NCBI GenBank assembly: GCA_041595875.1 | Contig: JBFHJN010000103.1 | Coordinates: 1-6,506 of the forward strand | Length of the DNA stretch: 6,506 nt | Reading direction: 5' to 3' | Source of the DNA: UBA2279 sp041595875 | GTDB taxonomy: Bacteria > Actinomycetota > Coriobacteriia > Anaerosomatales > Anaerosomataceae | Shown: positions 5,007 to 6,506 of the stretch, in pieces | Position numbering within the stretch: position 1 is the first letter of the stretch | Layout: each line of letters begins with the position of its first letter | Position numbers and translations under genes: made by a program | Notes under the pieces: generated by a model | What the model was told of the DNA's origin: nothing | Database searches by the model: none | What the model saw: only the letters and a program-made list of their open reading frames with translations

Positions 5007-5680
5007 GCTCCCGCGCGCCGGCGCACCAGCGACCAACCCACGCCCAGGAGCGCCGTGCCAAACACGGTGAAGGCCAGCAGGTCGGCAGCACCCGTCTCAG
5101 GCAGGCATTCCTCGCCGGCCTGCGGGCCGGCGCTCATGACGTAGCTGCCCTTGCCGTCCGGCACGCAGCGGATGACGTCGTCTGGTGGTGTGGTGGGCGG
5201 CTTCTCCGGTACCTCAGGCTCCTCCGGGACCTCCGGGACTTCGGGCTCCTCAGGCGGCACCGTTGCTGGAGGCGGCTCCTCCGCGGGCGGCTCGGTGGGC
5301 GGCGGTGGCTCCACAGGCGGGGCCGTCACCGGCGGTTCCTCATCCTCGGGTGGAATGGTAGGAGGCGGTTTCTCATCCTCAGGTGGGGTCGTCGTGGTCG
5401 TGGTCGTGGTCGTGGTCGTCTCAGGTGGGTGATCCTCGCACCGGCAGGTGATGAGATCACCAGCCTGAAGACCAACAGCAAAGGCGTCGAAATGACCGTC
5501 CTCAGACACCCACGTGTTTCCACGCACGTCCTCAAAGACCGTCAGTCCGTCACATTCCATGTAGAGCTGCCCGTCTCGCGGAACACGATGCCAACGCTGG
5601 TCATCCTGTGCGTGCACCAATGAGGTGCCAATGACGAGAAACCCTGCTGCCACCACAAAGATCAGCAGCGCGCGTCTCAT
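5003..5680 (-). CDS. Secreted LPXTG (LPETG) cell-wall-anchored surface protein with Thr/Pro-rich stalk
   Basis: 225 aa. N-terminal signal peptide: basic MRR, hydrophobic core about 5-22, and a likely cleavage after VHA or VHAQ (about 24-25). A small domain (about 26-83) with Cys43, Cys79 and Cys81 follows. Next is a run of 11 Thr (88-98) and a long stalk of Pro, Glu and Thr (99-167), then a short region with Cys172 and Cys192. The C-terminus is a complete sortase sorting signal: LPETG (193-197), a hydrophobic segment (201-219) and a basic tail (RRR). Such proteins are exported, cut between Thr and Gly by host sortase, and joined to peptidoglycan, so the domain at 26-83 would be displayed outside the cell on the stalk. 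It overlaps the genes on both sides by ATGA. AGAAGGGA about 9 bases upstream supports the start. Function inferred as host-surface modification; adhesion or superinfection exclusion are options. Confidence 0.88.
   Translation of the reverse strand: MRRALLIFVVAAGFLVIGTSLVHAQDDQRWHRVPRDGQLYMECDGLTVFEDVRGNTWVSEDGHFDAFAVGLQAGDLITCRCEDHPPETTTTTTTTTTTPPEDEKPPPTIPPEDEEPPVTAPPVEPPPPTEPPAEEPPPATVPPEEPEVPEVPEEPEVPEKPPTTPPDDVIRCVPDGKGSYVMSAGPQAGEECLPETGAADLLAFTVFGTALLGVGWSLVRRRAGA
5388..5420. repeat. Short tandem repeat (GTGGTC hexamer) encoding the Thr run
   Basis: A 33-base block made mainly of alternating ACG and ACC codons on the minus strand, i.e. a six-base unit GTGGTC on the plus strand repeated about four times with flanking GTC triplets. 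It encodes Thr88-98 of the LPXTG protein. Unit gain or loss would lengthen or shorten the stalk by two residues without changing frame. Confidence 0.8.
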
Positions 5681-6096
5681 GTCTTGTTTCCCTTCTTGTT
5701 CTTATCTGCCAGGACCTGCTCACGCGTGCCCAGGTAGACTCCGGCGTCGATCGTCGCCTGTCGCACAGGCGAGACCTGCTCCTTCTCATAAAGCCAGGCC
5801 ATCCAGCCCTCGTTGCCGCGTAGCGGAGCGCGCAGCATGATCGTTCCAAACTCGGCCGTCTCCACAACGTCGTACGTCTCCCACGCACGCTCCGGTGTCG
5901 GCGCCGAGCCGGACCGGGCCGCGCTGAGCTCCAGGCACGTACCGCACTTCTGGCGGTGCGCCCCGTCACGCCAGCGCGACCCCTCACGGATGGCCCTCCC
6001 ACCACAGAGGCGCCGTCGATCCGGCCCCACGAGGTGGGACTGTTTGATCCAGCAGCCGTCCGAGGCAAGGTAGGTCATCCAGGTGGAGGCGTCCAT
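5677..6096 (-). CDS. Small zinc-binding-like protein (HLV...LCG...CxxC), unknown function
   Basis: 139 aa from ATG 6096. Upstream ATGs in the same frame lie inside the previous gene and give basic, low-quality sequence, so I rejected them. The N-terminal third has a His/Cys pattern seen in many small actinobacterial proteins: His21-Leu-Val, LCG with Cys31, then CGTC with Cys51 and Cys54, likely a single zinc site. The C-terminal half (about 72-139) looks like a small folded domain (TYDVVETAEFGTIMLRAP, then GWMAWLYEKEQV) ending in a Lys-rich tail. No signal peptide is seen, so it is probably cytoplasmic. There is no Shine-Dalgarno before ATG 6096, only a 5-bp hairpin at 6107-6120 over the preceding stop codon; translation may depend on reinitiation from that gene 22 bases away. 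It joins the LPXTG gene by an ATGA overlap. Function unknown; nucleic-acid binding is possible. Confidence 0.72.
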   Translation of the reverse strand: MDASTWMTYLASDGCWIKQSHLVGPDRRRLCGGRAIREGSRWRDGAHRQKCGTCLELSAARSGSAPTPERAWETYDVVETAEFGTIMLRAPLRGNEGWMAWLYEKEQVSPVRQATIDAGVYLGTREQVLADKNKKGNKT

Positions 6097-6106
6097 AGGT
6101 CTAGAG

Positions 6107-6120
6107 AGGCGTTGTCGCCT
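6107..6120 (-). repeat. Short inverted repeat over the stop codon preceding the zinc-motif gene
   Basis: AGGCG (6107-6111) and CGCCT (6116-6120) flank a 4-base loop. On the minus strand this small hairpin covers most of the TAG of the upstream gene and ends 10 bases before ATG 6096, where a ribosome site would be expected. No U-run follows, so a terminator is unlikely; it might modulate reinitiation at 6096 or be chance. Confidence 0.35.
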
Positions 6121-6506
6121 ATCCGTCGTCCTCCTCCCTGTAGTTCTGCACTGCCGTGCGGAAGTCGTCGACGCGCGAACGCGTAATGCCATCGGCGACG
6201 TGCACGAGACCCTCGACCAAACCAGGACCAAGAGCTCCATAGCCGTCGATCATCCACGCCTCGATGGGGTACTGCACGCGCTGGTGGACGCCCGGCTCCT
6301 GCGCGTCGACCGGTCGCTCCACCTCCAGGCCGGCCAACACGACGTAGGTGTACTCCGAGCCCCAACCGCGCGTGCCGGCCGGCAGCAGGTAGACGTCACC
6401 GGGCTGGTCCTCCTTGAGCGCCAGGATCAGCTGCGCCCAGAGGTCGCCGGCCCCGTTGCAGACGCGACGAGCCGGCGGCGCGTGCTCCGCCTCAAGCGGG
6501 ATGCCG
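6119..6506 (-). CDS. C-terminal part of an unknown protein (5' end outside the window)
   Basis: An open frame enters from the window edge and runs 128 codons to TAG at 6119-6121, with no stop and no convincing start inside. A GTG at 6340 exists, but the coding sequence clearly continues upstream of it (VYLLPAGTRGWGSEYTYVV lies before it). Visible features are a Trp/Gly-containing beta-rich stretch (about GTRGWGSEYTYVVLAGLEVE), then an alternating helical and acidic C-terminus (FRTAVQNYREEDDG). No membrane segment or Cys/His cluster apart from one Cys near the edge. I do not recognise the family, and only the C-terminus is available. It ends 22 bases before the zinc-motif gene and probably belongs to the same message. 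Confidence 0.68.
   Translation of the reverse strand, partial: GIPLEAEHAPPARRVCNGAGDLWAQLILALKEDQPGDVYLLPAGTRGWGSEYTYVVLAGLEVERPVDAQEPGVHQRVQYPIEAWMIDGYGALGPGLVEGLVHVADGITRSRVDDFRTAVQNYREEDDG

Noticed and set aside
4882..5091. Minus-strand frame of 69 codons near the LPXTG C-terminus
   Set aside because: Gly/Arg/Pro-rich, starts inside the sorting signal and has no ribosome site; the 46-codon frame at 4866-5006 explains the gap better.
5151..5432. Plus-strand Gly/Ser/Val-rich frame of 93 codons
   Set aside because: It is the complement of the Pro/Glu/Thr stalk of the LPXTG protein; the Gly/Ser and Val runs are just reverse-complemented Pro and Thr codons.
1..6506. CRISPR array, insertion sequence or attachment site
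   Set aside because: No regularly spaced repeats, no transposase or integrase frame, and no tRNA fragment or terminal repeats were seen.

Overview
The window is a GC-rich, very compact stretch of what is most likely an actinobacteriophage genome (or an integrated prophage). Every gene I can support is on the minus strand, so the natural reading direction runs from position 6506 down to 1. The actinobacterial host is inferred from a WhiB-family regulator, found only in Actinobacteria and their phages, and from the heavy G/C bias at third codon positions. The phage assignment rests on a large terminase with visible ATPase and nuclease motifs, a small-terminase-like zinc protein just upstream, and a DUF932/TIGR03299 'phage/plasmid-like' protein.

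Layout in transcription order. (1) 6506-4598 is a tightly packed cluster: the C-terminal part of an unknown protein cut by the window edge, a 139-aa protein with an HLV/LCG/CxxC zinc-binding-like motif, a 225-aa secreted protein with a Thr/Pro-rich stalk and a complete LPETG sortase-type anchor, a 46-aa hydrophobic microprotein, and WhiB. Neighbours overlap (two ATGA junctions), suggesting one coupled mRNA. (2) 4620-2556 starts with a good sigma70-type promoter whose extended -10 overlaps the whiB stop codon. It then carries the DUF932 protein, a strong 16-bp intercistronic hairpin, a 248-aa helical protein with a coiled-coil-like C-terminus, and an 82-aa single-pass membrane protein. (3) 2555-2381 is the only sizeable non-coding region. 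It holds several inverted repeats, a perfect TTGACA box inside a sequence resembling the mycobacteriophage L5 stoperator, and a 9+3 bp hairpin with a U-rich tail. (4) 2380-1 is the packaging module: small-terminase-like protein, large terminase, and the first 50 codons of the next gene, probably portal by position.

How it fits together: the window seems to span the boundary between an accessory/regulatory block and the late packaging/structural block, with the 2.4-2.55 kb intergenic region as the switch and possibly the packaging start site. The most unusual element is the virus-encoded LPXTG surface protein, co-transcribed with a tiny membrane-like protein and a WhiB regulator. This looks like a host-surface-remodelling cassette, for example superinfection exclusion or lysogenic conversion, but its function is inference only.
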